Of a stretch of DNA of 64,000 nucleotides, positions 54,809-63,930 are shown one piece after another. The stretch is from DATKAS01 sp963733765 (lineage in GTDB: Bacteria > Actinomycetota > Acidimicrobiia > Acidimicrobiales > DATKAS01): NCBI GenBank assembly GCA_963733765.1, contig CAVTEI010000003.1, positions 2,604,001 to 2,668,000 on the forward strand. Reading direction: 5' to 3'. Under the pieces are notes generated by a model. It did not search any database. It saw only the letters and a program-made list of their open reading frames with translations, and had not been told where the DNA came from. The position numbers and the translations under genes were made by a program. The number at the start of each line of letters is the position of its first letter. The first letter of the stretch is position 1.

Positions 54809-55417
54809 CTACACGACGATGTCCATGCGGTCGATCACCCGAGCGGTGAGCGACCGAGTCTCCCCCACCAGCACGCCGTCCGCCCACACGCGCATCGGTC
54901 GGTCGAACTCCACGTCGATCGACGCGACCCGTTGCTGGCGGATCTTCGGATGGGGCACATGGGTTCCCGACGCGAGCCGACGCCGCGCACGGACCCTGTC
55001 ACGTGTGCTCAGCGAGACGTCCATCACGTCGAGGAGCCCATCGCCGGGGTGCGCGCGCGCCGCGACGTCCCAGTCCCCCATCCACTCGGCATTGAGCGCG
55101 GCCCAAAGGCGGCCGTGCCACCAGCTCCGTCGAACGATCACGTGCGCGACGAAGACGCGGTGTGCATCGTCGAGCACGACCTCGCAGACGTCGATCGGCA
55201 GGGTCACCGCGTCGTCGGTGTGCAGCCGGTCGCGGTCACCGGGTCCGCCGACCGTGCGGCACAGGTCCCCGGCGAGGAGGCCGACGACGGGGAGGGGCGT
55301 CTGCGCGGCGAGGGCAGCCGCCGCGGCCTCGCTCGCCGCCGCATCCGAGCCGACCACGAGGCCATCGGGCGGCAAGGGCGCCGATCGCCCCCACGGCGCG
55401 CCGCGTTCGACCGTCAT
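54809..55417 (-). CDS. YegS/diacylglycerol-kinase-like protein, divergent N-terminal part
   Basis: The 202-residue protein looks like the C-terminal domain of lipid kinases of the YegS/DagK group: PGDGLLDVMDVSLSTRDRVRARRRLASGTHVPHP and RPMRVWADGVLVGET. The front part (VVGLLAGDLCRTVGG) resembles the GTGNDLART segment but lacks the GGDGT catalytic loop. A non-catalytic or very divergent lipid-binding protein is likely. It overlaps the helicase stop by four bases. Confidence 0.6.
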   Translation of the reverse strand: MTVERGAPWGRSAPLPPDGLVVGSDAAASEAAAAALAAQTPLPVVGLLAGDLCRTVGGPGDRDRLHTDDAVTLPIDVCEVVLDDAHRVFVAHVIVRRSWWHGRLWAALNAEWMGDWDVAARAHPGDGLLDVMDVSLSTRDRVRARRRLASGTHVPHPKIRQQRVASIDVEFDRPMRVWADGVLVGETRSLTARVIDRMDIVV

Positions 55418-58032
55418 TCGATCGTGGACACCGCCGCGGACGCCGCGACGACGCCCCGAAACAGGCGGTCCGCGGCCAATCGCGCGGCCACCGACGTCTG
55501 CGGATCCGAGACCTCTGCGACCTGCCCCAGGACGTCGATCAGCTGCTTCACGTTGCGCACGAAGTCACCCGCGGCCAGATCCTCGTCCTCGAGCACCTCG
55601 TCGAGTGTTTCGCCGGCCGCCCATGCGTGGGCGATGGCCAGGAACGTGGGCTCCGGTGGGCGGGTCAGGTCGAGGCCCGCTTCGTCCTCGATGCGGTTCA
55701 GCTCGGTCGCGAGCTTGGAGATGGCTCGCCACCGGTCTCGCACCTTTGGGGAGGGGAACCAGGGTGCGGGAGGCGCCTCGGGACTGCGGTGCTCGTAGGT
55801 GAAGCACGACACGAGTCCGGCCAAGGCCGCCGGATCGAGATCGTCGAGCAGTCCCGCCCCGATCGCCTCGGCGAGCAGAAGGTCGCTCTCGTGGAAGATG
55901 CGGGCGAGTCGCTCACCGGCGGGCGTGAGCGCCCAGCCGTCGAGATAGCCCCACGCTTCGAGTATCCGCACAACTCGGTCGAACCGCCGGGCGAGCGAGC
56001 CGACCCGACTGCCGATGCGTTCCTCGATCTCGTTCACCTCGCGGGCGGTGCGGTCAGCCTGAGTTGCGGCCCGCAGTCGATCCTCGAGCTTCGGGTCACG
56101 AAGGACCGGGTGGTCGGCGTCGTGTCCGTCGGAGGTTCGCGGCGCGGTTGGCGCGTCGGGCTTGAGGCGCGCGCGCTCGAGGAGGCGCGCAACCTCCCGC
56201 TGGTAGGACTGCCGGTTGGGCGCGAACGGAGTGGGCAGGTCCACGTGGCCGACGACGTAGGCGGGCACGGCGAAGTCGGGCTCCGAGAGCGAGACAAGAA
56301 TGCGCGAGGGAGTGATGACGCGCACGCGCACTCCCCCACCACGCCGCTGCGCGACGGTCAGCACCGCGACGCGGCCCGCGTGCTTGCCGCTCTGCAGCAC
56401 GATCACGTCGCCGGGCTTCAGCCGGGCCAGCGACGCGACGATCTCTGCCTCGCTCACCCCGGACAGGCGTCGTTCGCGTCGAGGGTGGGTTCGCCGGTAG
56501 TCGTCGAGGTCGCCGAACGGGCTCTGAGCCGCTTCACGAAGGTCGGCGAGCACCTCGCGCCGCCGTTCCAGCCTGGCCTCGAGCCGCACCACGTCACGGT
56601 CGGCCTGGTACTGACCGAACGAGAGGTTGAGCAGGTGATGCGCTTCCTCCGGCGGATAGCTGCGCACCAGGTTGACCGCCATGTTGTAGGTGGGGCGGAA
56701 CGCGGAGGACAGCTTGAACGTGCGGCTCGACGCCAGTCCCGCGACTTGATCGAACGGCACGAACGGTGACCACAGCACGATGGCGTGGCCGAGTGTGTCG
56801 ATGCCGCGCCGCCCGGCTCGTCCCGTCAGCTGTGTGTACTCGCCCGGCGTGAGGAACTGGTGTCGCTCACCGGTGAACTTCGTCAGCTTCTCGATCACGA
56901 CGGAGCGGGCGGGCATGTTGATGCCCAGCGCGAGCGTCTCGGTGGCGAACACGACCTTCACGAGACCCTCGACGAAGCAGGCTTCGACCGCCTCTTTGAA
57001 CGGAGGTACGAGACCGGCGTGGTGTGGGGCGACCCCGGCCTCGAGCCCCGCGAGCCAACGGGCGTAGCCGAGCACGGCGAGGTCGGCGTCGTCGATGCCG
57101 CGCAGTCGAGCACCGACGATTTCACGGATGCGATCGCGCTCGGCCGCCGTGGTGAGGCGCAAGCCCGCATCGAGGCAGGCCGCTGCGGCATCGGAGCATG
57201 CAGCGCGGCTGAAGATGAAGTAGATCGCCGGCAGCATGCCGCCTTCCTCGAGCAGCTCGACCACATCGACACGCCGAGGGGTGTACAGGCGACGGCGGCC
57301 CCTCCCTCGCATCGGACGAGCTCCTCGAAGGGCCTCCGCGTCGAAACGGGTCGCCTCGGGGTTCGGCCTCCCGTTGATCAGGGTCGGAAAGAGATGGAGC
57401 CGGTCGGAGGAGCGGTCCCCCACGAGGTAGAGGTTCTGGAGCTCGACGGGACGTCGCTCCTCGATGATCGTGGTTGTGGGGCCGCGCACGGTTGTCATCC
57501 AGTCGGCGAGCTCCTCGGCGTTGCTGACCGTGGCCGAGAGGCAGATGAGTCGCGCCGAGTGCGGCGCGTGGATGATGACCTCCTCCCACACCGGCCCGCG
57601 GTAGGCGTCCTGCAGGTAGTGCACTTCGTCCAAGACGATGTAGCGGAGGTCGCGCAACGTGTCCGACGCCGCGTAGATCATGTTGCGCAGGACCTCAGTC
57701 GTCATCACGACGATGGGCGCTTCACCATTGATCGCGTTGTCACCCGTGAGCAGACCGACTCGGTGGGCACCGTGCCGGCGCACGAGATCCGCGTACTTCT
57801 GGTTCGACAGCGCTTTGATCGGCGTCGTGTAGAACGCCTTCGTTCCTTCGTGCAGCGCCCGCTGCACGGCGTACTCGGCCACGACGGTCTTCCCCGAGGA
57901 CGTGGGTGCGGCGACCAGGACCGACGCACCAGCGTCGACTGCGTCGAGCGCCCGTTGTTGGAAGTCGTCGAGGTCGAAGCCGTAACCGGCGAGGAACGTG
58001 GCGCGAAGGCCGGCGGTGTCGACCTCGGTCAC
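55414..58032 (-). CDS. helY: Ski2/Mtr4-like DEAD/DEAH-box RNA helicase (HelY)
   Basis: The 872-residue superfamily 2 helicase has Walker A AAPTSSGKT (41-49), DEVH (135-138), SAT (166-168) and motif VI QLTGRAGRRGIDTLGH. The Ski2-like helical C-terminal region contains FRPTYNMAVNLVRSY and EHRSPEAP. Actinobacterial HelY is an uncharacterised relative of exosome helicases and probably unwinds structured RNA. It overlaps the tatC stop and the YegS-like start by four bases each, so the run is co-translated. Confidence 0.92.
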   Translation of the reverse strand: MTEVDTAGLRATFLAGYGFDLDDFQQRALDAVDAGASVLVAAPTSSGKTVVAEYAVQRALHEGTKAFYTTPIKALSNQKYADLVRRHGAHRVGLLTGDNAINGEAPIVVMTTEVLRNMIYAASDTLRDLRYIVLDEVHYLQDAYRGPVWEEVIIHAPHSARLICLSATVSNAEELADWMTTVRGPTTTIIEERRPVELQNLYLVGDRSSDRLHLFPTLINGRPNPEATRFDAEALRGARPMRGRGRRRLYTPRRVDVVELLEEGGMLPAIYFIFSRAACSDAAAACLDAGLRLTTAAERDRIREIVGARLRGIDDADLAVLGYARWLAGLEAGVAPHHAGLVPPFKEAVEACFVEGLVKVVFATETLALGINMPARSVVIEKLTKFTGERHQFLTPGEYTQLTGRAGRRGIDTLGHAIVLWSPFVPFDQVAGLASSRTFKLSSAFRPTYNMAVNLVRSYPPEEAHHLLNLSFGQYQADRDVVRLEARLERRREVLADLREAAQSPFGDLDDYRRTHPRRERRLSGVSEAEIVASLARLKPGDVIVLQSGKHAGRVAVLTVAQRRGGGVRVRVITPSRILVSLSEPDFAVPAYVVGHVDLPTPFAPNRQSYQREVARLLERARLKPDAPTAPRTSDGHDADHPVLRDPKLEDRLRAATQADRTAREVNEIEERIGSRVGSLARRFDRVVRILEAWGYLDGWALTPAGERLARIFHESDLLLAEAIGAGLLDDLDPAALAGLVSCFTYEHRSPEAPPAPWFPSPKVRDRWRAISKLATELNRIEDEAGLDLTRPPEPTFLAIAHAWAAGETLDEVLEDEDLAAGDFVRNVKQLIDVLGQVAEVSDPQTSVAARLAADRLFRGVVAASAAVSTIE

Positions 58033-58823
58033 GCGGCCGCGGCGGCGCTACGAGCCCGGCGCCTCACCGCGAGCTTCCCGATCACGATCGCCACCTCGTA
58101 GAAGAGGATGAGCGGGATCGACAACGCGAGCAGGCTGTACGGATCGCCGCTCGGCGTGGCCACGGCAACGACCACGACGATGCCGACTATGGCGAACCGA
58201 CGGGCGCCCGAGAGCTGTTGAGGGGTGACGATGCCGACGAGCTCGAGAGCGACGAGCAGCACCGGAAACAGGAAGCCGATGCCGAACCCGAGCATGAGCA
58301 GCATGATGAGGCTCAGGTAGGCGCCGGGTGCGAACAGGGGCTGCACGTCCCCCGACCACGACACGAGGAACTGCAGGGCCTTCGGGAAGGTCCAGAGCGC
58401 GATGCCCGCTCCCATGAGGAAAAGCGCGACCGAGGCCACGACGAACGGGATCGCGTAGCGCTTCTCGTTGTCGTAGAGCCCGGGCGTGATGAAGCGCCAC
58501 AGCTGCCAGAGCACAACCGGCAGGGCGAGCACCAGGCCCCCGTATCCGGTGACCTTCATCCGCACCGCGAACCCCTCGAGGGGATCGGTGATCACGAGCC
58601 GATCGGGGCAGGTGAGGTTCTCGGCTTTGCACACGTCGCGGTAAGGGCCGGTGAGGAAGTCGAGGATCTGGGGATAGAAGACGAACGCGATGACCCCGCC
58701 GATCCCCACCGCGATGAGGCAGATGATGAGGCGACGCCGCAGCTCCGCGAGATGCTCCGCGAGCGTCATGCGATCGTGGACAGTCGGTCGGGGCTTGGGG
58801 CCCCACCGACGGAGCTTCACCAT
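58029..58823 (-). CDS. tatC: Sec-independent protein translocase TatC
   Basis: The 264-residue TatC has six membrane helices. MTLAEHLAELRRRLI holds the conserved signal-peptide-binding Glu (HLAELR). KVTGYGGLVLALPVVLWQLWRFITPGLY and FAPGAYLSLIMLLMLGFGIGFLFPVLL are family hallmarks. With TatB it recognises twin-arginine signals and moves folded proteins. ATG 58823 follows the corrected tatB stop by one base, giving a tatB-tatC-helY unit. Confidence 0.95.
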   Translation of the reverse strand: MVKLRRWGPKPRPTVHDRMTLAEHLAELRRRLIICLIAVGIGGVIAFVFYPQILDFLTGPYRDVCKAENLTCPDRLVITDPLEGFAVRMKVTGYGGLVLALPVVLWQLWRFITPGLYDNEKRYAIPFVVASVALFLMGAGIALWTFPKALQFLVSWSGDVQPLFAPGAYLSLIMLLMLGFGIGFLFPVLLVALELVGIVTPQQLSGARRFAIVGIVVVVAVATPSGDPYSLLALSIPLILFYEVAIVIGKLAVRRRARSAAAAA

Positions 58824-58824
58824 G

Positions 58825-59254
58825 TCAGGCGATGGTCTCGCCCGAAGGCGATGACCCCTCGGCGGCGATGCTCGTCGGCGCCGCGCTCACCGAGGCGGCG
58901 TCGGTGGTCTCCGCGGGAAGCGACTCAGGCGTGAGGTCGGTGGCTTCGGCGGGAGCAGTCGGGTTGGCGGGAGCAGTCGGGTTGCGCGGGCACCGACGCT
59001 GTCGCGGGCGCCGTGGGATTCGCGGGCATTGTGGGCTCGCCGGCAGGCGGCGCGGCCGCCGCCTTCGGCTTCGGTGCCTCCGGCTCGTCGCTCAGGGCAT
59101 CACGCAGCTCGGCTTCGAAGCCCGACGTGATGCGGCGCAGCTCTCGTGTCGCCCTCCCGAGCTTGCGCATCGCATCGGGGAGCTTGTCCGGACCGAGGAT
59201 GAGCAGCGCCACGATGGCGATGACAAGCAACTCGGTGGCGGAGATGTTGAACAC
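58825..59254 (-). CDS. tatB: Twin-arginine translocase TatA/TatB subunit, one frameshift
   Basis: MFNISATELLVIAIVALLIL is the membrane helix, GPDKLPDAMRKLGRA the hinge and amphipathic helix, and a long charged, Pro/Ala-rich tail follows; the FNI start and ELL are TatB-like. As read, the tail ends in an odd QPDCSRQPDCSRRSH with a stop at 58925. Removing one base near 58993 gives two NPTAPA units and an acidic tail to a TGA one base before tatC. The corrected 142 residues fit TatB better than TatA. Confidence 0.85.
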
Positions 59255-59308
59255 GGCCGGAGTCTACGGCGCAGCCCCTCCGGCCAGATTGCGGCTCGAG
59301 GTCGCAAG

Positions 59309-59650
59309 TCAGACGAGATCGCCATCCTCGTCGGCGGCGGCGAGGCGCTGGAACCAGTCGTCCCGGCGAAGCAGCTCGTGGAACTCGAGCAGGTCATCGT
59401 GGGTGAGCGGGGCACCGGATCGGTGCTCACGGAGCTCGGCCGGTCGCCGCCATGTCGACCACGCCACCCCAGCGGCCAGGAGCAGCTCGACGATGTGCGG
59501 CTCAGCCCGTTTGGCCACGAGCGTCGCGCATTGGGGACACCGGAAGTGATAGGTGCCCTCGTCGTCGTCGTCGCACAGCCGGACCCACACGTCAGCGGTC
59601 GTCATCTCGACATCACCGCACTCGGTGCAGGTGGCTCGGATCGTGGCCAT
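59309..59650 (-). CDS. Zinc-ribbon protein
   Basis: The 113-residue protein has CTECGDVEM and FRCPQCATLV Cys pairs forming a zinc ribbon, then a helical part with WSTWRRPAELREHRSG. The start ATG 59650 is chosen because the ribbon starts there; an upstream in-frame extension is low-complexity. It is divergent from the phosphodiesterase gene. Function unknown; similar proteins are common in this class. Confidence 0.7.
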   Translation of the reverse strand: MATIRATCTECGDVEMTTADVWVRLCDDDDEGTYHFRCPQCATLVAKRAEPHIVELLLAAGVAWSTWRRPAELREHRSGAPLTHDDLLEFHELLRRDDWFQRLAAADEDGDLV

Positions 59651-59754
59651 GGTCGTTGGAGGTGCCTTCCCGGTCCCGCGGCGGCGCGAGGTGTCCCTCG
59701 CGTCATCGGCGGCGAGTGGGGGGGTCTTGAGCACCGGCCTGGGAGAATCGGGGC

Positions 59755-60477
59755 GTGCAGCAGCGCCTCCCCTCTCTCCAGGTGCCTCCGATCGGCTTTG
59801 CGCACCGCGGAGCTCGGGCCCACGCACCCGAGAACACCATCGAGGGGTTTCGCCTCGCCCTGAGGCTCGGCGCGACCGGCCTGGAGAGCGACGTCTGGCT
59901 CACCGAGGACGGCGAGGCCGTGCTCGACCACGACGGGGTGGTGCGGGGTCGGTTCGGCGTGCGGAAAGGGATTCGGGAGGTCACGCGGGCCGCGCTGCCC
60001 GGCCACATCCCCACGTTGGCGGAGCTCTACGAGGCCTGCGGCACCGACTTCGAGCTCTCGCTCGACCTCAAGGACGACGACGCCGTCGACGCGGTTCTCA
60101 GCGTCACCCGAGCGGCACACCCCGAGGCCATCGGGCGATTGTGGCTCTGCCACCACCAGTGGCAGAAGGCCGCCGCGATCCGGGAGCGCGACGCGGATGT
60201 GCGCTTGGTCGACTCCACCCGGTTACGGGCAATGCGCGAAGGCGCTGAGCGCCGAGCGGCGACGCTCGCCGACGTGGGGATCGACGCACTGAACATGCAT
60301 CACACCGATTGGTCCGGTGGACTCACGACGTTGCTGCACCGGTTCGGGCGGCTGGCGTTCGCGTGGGATCTGCAGTTCGACGACGGGCTGCGCAAGGCGC
60401 TGCGCATGGGCATCGACGGCGTCTACAGCGATCACGTCGATCGCATGCTCTCGGCCCTGCAAGGGGAGCGGGCTTAG
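59755..60477 (+). CDS. Glycerophosphodiester phosphodiesterase
   Basis: The 240-residue GDPD TIM barrel has the catalytic FAHRGARAHAPENT (H17, R18, E26), LESDVWLTEDG (E44, D46) and VLDHDG (H59), which bind metal and cleave glycerophosphodiesters. No signal peptide is visible, so it is a cytoplasmic form. GTG start. It ends in a TTAG shared with the reverse-strand lepB stop. Confidence 0.92.
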   Translation: MQQRLPSLQVPPIGFAHRGARAHAPENTIEGFRLALRLGATGLESDVWLTEDGEAVLDHDGVVRGRFGVRKGIREVTRAALPGHIPTLAELYEACGTDFELSLDLKDDDAVDAVLSVTRAAHPEAIGRLWLCHHQWQKAAAIRERDADVRLVDSTRLRAMREGAERRAATLADVGIDALNMHHTDWSGGLTTLLHRFGRLAFAWDLQFDDGLRKALRMGIDGVYSDHVDRMLSALQGERA

Positions 60478-61193
60478 GAGGCGGCGCAGCGGAGGCTGTC
60501 TCGGGCGGCGGCGCAATGCGCCGCCGGGTGCGCGAAGCACCGATTGTCGAGCGAAGCGAGCAGGAGCCGATCGAAGCGCAGCGGAGGCCGGCGACGAGGA
60601 GTTACAGGAAACCCTAAGTGGGTGACGGGCCATATGCGCACGAAGGCGCGGCCGACCACGAGGTCCTCGTCGATGGGTCCGAAATACCGGGAGTCGCGTG
60701 AGTCCCCACGGTTGTCGCCCATGACGAAGATCCGGCCCTCGGGAACGAGCGTCGGAGGGAGGTTCTCGGTCAGCGTGCCCGGCTCGAGGTAGGGCTCTTC
60801 GAGCGGCCGGCCGTCGATGAAGACGTGACCGTTCTCGCTCGAGATCGTCTCGCCGGGAAGGGCGATGACGCGCTTGATCAGGTCCTTGATCGCATCCGGA
60901 GGTTCGTCGGGAGGACGCTCGAACACCACGATGTCCCCGCGGTTGATGTCGTGCATCTTGTAGCTGAGCTTGTTGACGAGCACCCGGTCGCCGATGCGCA
61001 GCGTGGGCTCCATCGACCGCGACGGGATGTAGAAGGCCTGAAGCAGGAACGTCTTGATGAGCAGCGCCACGAGGAGGGCACCGAGGATCACGCCCAGCCA
61101 CTCGACGATCGACTTCGCGCTCGATCGCGTCCGCGACGGCTCCTCAGGCTCAGGGGGCGTGTCGGCAGAGGGGGGAAGGTCGGACTCGATCAC
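60474..61193 (-). CDS. lepB: Signal peptidase I with a repeat-derived C-terminal tail
   Basis: The 239-residue type I leader peptidase has one membrane helix (30-52), the nucleophile S60 (SRSMEPT), general base K107 (LIKRVIALPGE) and box E GDNRGDSRDSRYFG. The normal domain ends near residue 194 (WPVTHLGF). The final 45 residues include FDRLLLASLDNRCFAHP, which is translated copy C of the dispersed repeat. The repeat apparently entered the 3' end and replaced the native stop. Confidence 0.92.
   Translation of the reverse strand: MIESDLPPSADTPPEPEEPSRTRSSAKSIVEWLGVILGALLVALLIKTFLLQAFYIPSRSMEPTLRIGDRVLVNKLSYKMHDINRGDIVVFERPPDEPPDAIKDLIKRVIALPGETISSENGHVFIDGRPLEEPYLEPGTLTENLPPTLVPEGRIFVMGDNRGDSRDSRYFGPIDEDLVVGRAFVRIWPVTHLGFPVTPRRRPPLRFDRLLLASLDNRCFAHPAAHCAAARDSLRCAAS
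60508..60575. repeat. Dispersed repeat, copy C (inverted)
   Basis: The reverse complement of copies A and B from 54.6-54.8 kb: CGGCGCAATGCGCCGCC, then GGGTGCGCGAAGCACCGATT and a shared core to GAGCCGATCGAA. It differs by a few bases. It lies within the lepB reading frame, next to the phosphodiesterase end. Confidence 0.88.
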
Positions 61194-61225
61194 CGGAATT
61201 CGCAGGGTAGCGGGGTGGGGCGCTG

Positions 61226-62584
61226 TCAGAGCGACGCGATGAGCTTCTCGACGCGCTCGTCACGCGACTTGAAGGGGTCTTTGCACAGCACGGTCCGCTG
61301 GGCCTGGTCATTGAGCTTCAGATGCACCCAGTCGACGGTGTAGTCGCGCTTGCGCTCCTTCGCCCGGCGGATGAACTCGCCCCGCAATCGTGCTCGCGTC
61401 GTCTGGGGCGGAGTGTCGACCGCGGTGTCGATGTCGGCGTCGGTGCACATCCGCTCCACCAGGTTCTTCTGCTGCATGCGGTAGAAAAGTCCTCGAGCGC
61501 GATTGACGTCGTGGTACTGCAGGTCCATCAACGCGACCTTGGGATGACTGAGCGGCAAGTCGTGCTTGGTTCGATACGCCTCGATGAGCCGGTGCTTGAT
61601 GACCCAGTCGCACTCGCGGTCGAGCGACAGCGGGTCTTCCTGGATCTGCGTGAGGCAGTGCTCCCACATCTTGAGAGCCTGCATCTCGAGCGGGCTGAAG
61701 CCCTTCGCGTCGGCGTAGCGCAGCGCTCGGCCGAGATACTCGCCCTGGATCTCGAGCGCGCTCGCCTCCCGGCCGTTCGCGAGACGGACCCGGCGTGTGC
61801 ACGTCATGTCGTGGCTGATCTCACGGATCGCCCGGATGGGGTTCTCGAGCGTCATGTCGCGAAGCACGCACGACGGGTCCTCGAGCATCCGCAACAGGAT
61901 GCTGGTCGTGCCGACTTTGAGGAACGTGGCGTACTCGCTCATGTTCGAGTCGCCGACGATCACATGAAGGCGGCGGAAGCGCTCGGCGTCGGCGTGCGGC
62001 TCGTCGCGCGTGTTGATGATGGGCCGGCTCCGCGTCGTCGCGCTCGAGACACCCTCCCAGATGTGCTCGGCCCGTTGGCTCACGCAGTACATCGCGCCAC
62101 GGGCGGTCTGGAGCACCTTCCCCGCTCCGGCAAAGATCTGCCGGCTCACGAAGAACGGGATGAGCACCTCGGCGTAGTGGCCGAAGTCGTCGCGTCGGCT
62201 GGTGAGGTAGTTCTCATGGCAGCCGTAGGAGTTGCCCGCCGAGTCGGTGTTGTTCTTGAAGAGATAGATGACGCCCCGGATGCCCTCCTCGCGCAGTCGC
62301 TGCTCCGCGCTCGCCAGAAGCTGTTCGAGGATGCGCTCGCCGGCCTTGTCATGGACGACGAGGTCGTAGATCGAATCGCACTCGGGCGTCGCGTACTCGG
62401 GGTGGCTCCCGACGTCGAGGTAGAGGCGAGCGCCGTTCGCGAGGAAGACGTTCGAGCTGCGACCCCATGAGACCACCCGGCGAAAGAGATACCGCGCGAC
62501 TTCGTCAGGACTCAGGCGGCGCTGCCCGCGCAACGTGCACGTGACGCCGTATTCGTTCTCGAGGCCGAAGATCCGGCGCTCCAC
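61226..62584 (-). CDS. pafA: Pup--protein ligase
   Basis: PafA uses ATP to join the C-terminal Glu of Pup to lysines of target proteins, marking them for the proteasome. The 452 residues align throughout with the family: RRIFGLENEYGVTCT, RLYLDVGSHPEYATPECD, YLFKNNTDSAGNSYGCHENY, STRSRPIINTRDEPHADAE-like ATTRSRPIINTRDEP, and FTVDWVHLKLNDQAQRTV-like DYTVDWVHLKLNDQAQ. It is PafA rather than Dop because the Dop loop is absent. Marks the actinobacterial origin. Confidence 0.95.
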   Translation of the reverse strand: MERRIFGLENEYGVTCTLRGQRRLSPDEVARYLFRRVVSWGRSSNVFLANGARLYLDVGSHPEYATPECDSIYDLVVHDKAGERILEQLLASAEQRLREEGIRGVIYLFKNNTDSAGNSYGCHENYLTSRRDDFGHYAEVLIPFFVSRQIFAGAGKVLQTARGAMYCVSQRAEHIWEGVSSATTRSRPIINTRDEPHADAERFRRLHVIVGDSNMSEYATFLKVGTTSILLRMLEDPSCVLRDMTLENPIRAIREISHDMTCTRRVRLANGREASALEIQGEYLGRALRYADAKGFSPLEMQALKMWEHCLTQIQEDPLSLDRECDWVIKHRLIEAYRTKHDLPLSHPKVALMDLQYHDVNRARGLFYRMQQKNLVERMCTDADIDTAVDTPPQTTRARLRGEFIRRAKERKRDYTVDWVHLKLNDQAQRTVLCKDPFKSRDERVEKLIASL

Positions 62585-62643
62585 CCCGCCAACCTACCGG
62601 CGGGCGCACGGACCAGGACGCACCCCGGGCTACGCTGCCACCG

Positions 62644-62973
62644 ATGCGACAGGGCCGTATGGTGCGCCTGGCCACGGTGCAGTCGGGGTTCGAGGCCAAG
62701 GTCATGGCCGCCCGGCTCGGAGCGGAAGGCATTGTCTGGGAGCTCCGAGGCGGCGTCGACGGGCCCTACCCCATGGGTCCGGTGCACGTGCTGGTCGACG
62801 AGGACGATCTCGATGTCGCGCGAGAGCTGATGCTCGTCGACGAGGTCGAGTCGTCGTTCGAGCAGTCAGGGGGCACCTCGACGCGGCCGACCATCCTGAT
62901 GTGGGTCGCGCTCGCCGCTGTCGTGGTGGTGGCAGCCAGCACGTTCTTGCGTGTGCTGGCCGCCACGCAGTGA
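62644..62973 (+). CDS. DUF2007-like protein with C-terminal membrane helix
   Basis: The 109-residue protein has VRLATVQSGFEAKVMAARLGAEGIVWELRGG and VHVLVDEDDLDVARELM, the signature of DUF2007 putative signal-transducing domains. One membrane helix follows (about 83-105). It is divergent from pafA. Function unknown. Confidence 0.75.
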   Translation: MRQGRMVRLATVQSGFEAKVMAARLGAEGIVWELRGGVDGPYPMGPVHVLVDEDDLDVARELMLVDEVESSFEQSGGTSTRPTILMWVALAAVVVVAASTFLRVLAATQ

Positions 62974-62977
62974 CGGT

Positions 62978-63861
62978 CTAGGAGACCTCGAACTCGCCCG
63001 ACACGAGCGTTTCGCCGGTGTCGTCGTCGCTATTGCCCGCGAGCACGTAGCGCCCTGACTCGAGGTCGATGACGATGTAGCCGGTCGCGCCGGGCGGCAT
63101 CGACTCACTGAAGCCCGCGACAAGCGGGGCGGGGAACTCGAGGCGGCACGGTCTCGCCGGTGCCGATCGATCCGAAGTACGCGCCGATCGCCGCGTCGAA
63201 GTCCGCGATCGAGGCCTCGGTCGGGCCGGCCATGTTGAACTCGGACGTGCCGTCGTTGCTGTTGGTGACGGCGTAGGTGCCCGACTGGACGCCGTCCGGC
63301 ACCGTGAAGCTGTCGGCGGTGACGTCGATCGTGCCCTGCGGCTCGGGCGCTGCGGTGTCGCCCTCACCGACGGCGAGGTCGGCGACCATGCCGAGCGCCG
63401 CGTGCGGCTGCCCGTCCGGCGACGGCAGGAAGCACACGAGCACGTAGTTGCCCGTCGGGAAGTCGGCCACGGTCGTTTCGCGCGTCGCCCGAAGCGAGGA
63501 GGCCGGGCGTGCCGTAGAACGCGCCGTCGATCGGCTGATCGAACACCTCGGCGAAGGCGGCCTCGTCGGGCTGCTCCTCGCTGGCAAGGATGGGCAGCGC
63601 GTCGGCGGACGTCTTGCCGTCCTGCAGCTTGAACGGAATGACGATGTGGGGCTCTTCCCCGTCGTTCTCGAACGTGACCTGCACGAAGCCGCCCGTCGCC
63701 TCCCCCTCGATGGCGAACGCGTACTCCGACGCGGTGATCGTGATCGCGTTGTCGCTCTCGCCGCCGCCGCCGCTGCCGGAGTCGTCGCCGCACGCAGCGA
63801 GTGTGATCCCTGCGATGAGGACTGCGGTCGTAGCCGCCCCGATGCGCCGCTTCGTTCTCAT
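62978..63861 (-). CDS. Lipoprotein with two cupredoxin-like domains, frameshifted
   Basis: Signal peptide and lipobox (TKRRIGAATTAVLIAGITLAAC) are followed by a Gly/Ser linker. Two beta-rich segments follow: ITASEYAFAIEGEATGGFVQVTFENDG with HIVIPFKL, and GTIDVTADSFTVPDGVQSGTYAVTN. NYVLVCFLPSPDGQPHAALGM resembles the Cys...His...Met loop of a copper site. Two +1 shifts, near 63488 and 63148, must be removed for about 293 residues ending DTGETLVSGEFEVS. A surface copper or electron-transfer role is tentative. Confidence 0.7.
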
Positions 63862-63930
63862 GACGTTCCTCCCGCTCGCCGATCAGATCCTGGCGAGGGA
63901 GGGTAGGAGGCGAAGCGAGATTTACAAAAG

